Shown one piece after another: positions 5,944-6,821 of a stretch of DNA of 6,821 nucleotides. Within the stretch, counting starts at the first letter, position 1, and every line of letters begins with the position of its first letter. Position numbers and translations under genes: made by a program. The stretch covers positions 1 through 6,821 of the forward strand of contig JBKKCR010000041.1 in NCBI GenBank assembly GCA_046712825.1. Direction: 5' to 3'. Below the pieces are notes generated by a model, which was not told the origin of the DNA, did no database searches, and saw only the letters and a list, made by a program, of their open reading frames with translations. This DNA comes from DATFGK01 sp046712825 (GTDB lineage: Bacteria; Actinomycetota; AC-67).

Positions 5944-6821
5944 ACCGGTGATCGTCGAAGCCGTCCGTACCCCGATCGGCAAGCGCAACGGGGTGCTCGC
6001 CGGTTTGCACGCGGCCGAGCTCCTCGGCTCTGCGTTGGTCGAGGTCGTGAAGCGCGCCGGTATCGAGCCATCGGAGGTCGGCCAGGTCGTCGGAGGCTGC
6101 GTGACGCAGGCCGGCGAGCAATCGTGCAACGTCGCGCGCAACGCGTGGCTCGGCATGGGCCTCCCGTACGAGGTCGCCGCGACGACCGTCGATACGCAAT
6201 GCGGTTCCTCGCAACAAGCGAACAACCTGATCGCGGGACTGATCGCTTCGGGTGGCATCGACGTCGGGATCGCGTGCGGGGTCGAGGCGATGACCCGCGT
6301 CGGGCTCGGCTCGAACGTTATCAACGGGCCCGGCTACTTCGAGCCCGAGAGCTGGCCGTGGGACACGCCCAACCAGTTCCAAGCCGCCGAGCGGATCGCG
6401 TCGAAGCGCGGCATCAAGCGGGCCGACGTAGACGCCCTAGGGTTCGCTTCGCAGCAGAAGGCGGCGCGCGCGTGGTCCGAGGGCCGGTTCGATCGCGAGG
6501 TGTTCGCCGTCGAGGCGCCCGAGCCCGTGACGCGCGATCAAGGGCTTCGGGAAACAACGCTCGAGGGGCTCGCCGCGTTGAAGCCGGTCCTCGACGACGG
6601 GATCCACACCGCAGGCAACTCGTCGCAGATCTCCGACGGCGCGGCTGCCGTGCTCTGGATGGACCGCTCGAAGGCGGACGCGCTGGGCTTGCGCCCGCGC
6701 GCTCGGATCGTCCAGCAGGTCGTCGTCGGCACGGACCCGTACTTCCTGCTCGACGGGCCGGTGGACGCGACCGCGGCGGTGCTCGAGAGGTCGGGCATGA
6801 AGCTCGCGGATATCGACATCG
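5936..6821 (+). CDS. fadA5: FadA5-like acetyl-CoA acetyltransferase (thiolase), 3' end beyond the right edge
   Basis: Thiolase that splits a 3-ketoacyl-CoA with CoA, releasing acetyl-CoA or propionyl-CoA at the end of a beta-oxidation round. 295 residues are visible of about 390. It opens PVIVEAVRTPIGKRNGVLAG and has the acylated Cys89 in TTVDTQCGSSQQAN (83-96), then GIACGVEAMTRVGLGSN (111-127), TPNQFQAAERIA (144-155), RDQGLRETTLEGL (200-212) and GIHTAGNSSQISDGAAAVLW (222-241). These agree closely with remembered M. tuberculosis FadA5, the thiolase of cholesterol side-chain degradation. The GHP histidine and C-terminal cysteine lie past the edge. The loop between FAVEAP and RDQG looks about 12 residues shorter than in FadA5. 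AAGGAG 5 nt before the ATG is a good ribosome binding site; the 8-nt overlap with the repressor gene implies co-transcription and KstR-type control. A different acyl chain as substrate is possible. Confidence 0.94.
   Translation, partial: MREPVIVEAVRTPIGKRNGVLAGLHAAELLGSALVEVVKRAGIEPSEVGQVVGGCVTQAGEQSCNVARNAWLGMGLPYEVAATTVDTQCGSSQQANNLIAGLIASGGIDVGIACGVEAMTRVGLGSNVINGPGYFEPESWPWDTPNQFQAAERIASKRGIKRADVDALGFASQQKAARAWSEGRFDREVFAVEAPEPVTRDQGLRETTLEGLAALKPVLDDGIHTAGNSSQISDGAAAVLWMDRSKADALGLRPRARIVQQVVVGTDPYFLLDGPVDATAAVLERSGMKLADIDI

Noticed and set aside
5284..6324. Open frame of 346 codons on the minus strand, opposite the repressor and thiolase genes
   Set aside because: It is antisense to two genes with clear family motifs, and its product is low in complexity and has no recognisable fold.

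Overview
The window is high in G+C (about two thirds by eye). Its codons strongly favour G or C in third position, and its regulator and thiolase closely resemble mycobacterial and rhodococcal KstR and FadA5. This points to an actinobacterium, possibly an uncultured lineage outside Mycobacteriales; the species cannot be read from the sequence.

Layout. A divergent promoter region (about 5228-5307) splits the window. Rightward from it runs a KstR-type TetR repressor (5308-5943). Its end overlaps by 8 nt the start of a FadA5-type thiolase (5936 to the right edge, cut off). Leftward runs a FadE26-like acyl-CoA dehydrogenase (4073-5227). After a 161-nt gap, a branched-chain-amino-acid-type (HAAT/Liv) ABC importer follows on the same strand: a substrate-binding lipoprotein (2517-3911), a single-chain permease joining LivH-like and LivM-like halves (570-2507), and a LivG-like ATPase (589 to the left edge, cut off). 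The importer genes are packed tightly: a 9-nt gap, then a 20-nt overlap.

Regulation. The divergent region holds TGCAACACGTTCTA, an exact match to the published KstR operator pattern TnnAACnnGTTnnA. It overlaps a self-complementary TTGCAA hexamer that could act as the -35 element for both divergent promoters, each with an 18-bp spacer. The rightward promoter would start the repressor mRNA at its own ATG, making it leaderless, which fits the lack of a ribosome binding site there.

How the parts may work together. KstR controls steroid catabolism in mycobacteria, FadA5 thiolyses the steroid side chain, and FadE26-type dehydrogenases start its beta-oxidation. The simplest reading is a locally autoregulated side-chain beta-oxidation module for a steroid or similar bulky acyl-CoA. 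The adjacent Liv-type importer may bring in the substrate, in place of the Mce4 system mycobacteria use. The enzyme and regulator families and the operator are seen in the sequence; the substrate and the role of the importer are inferred.
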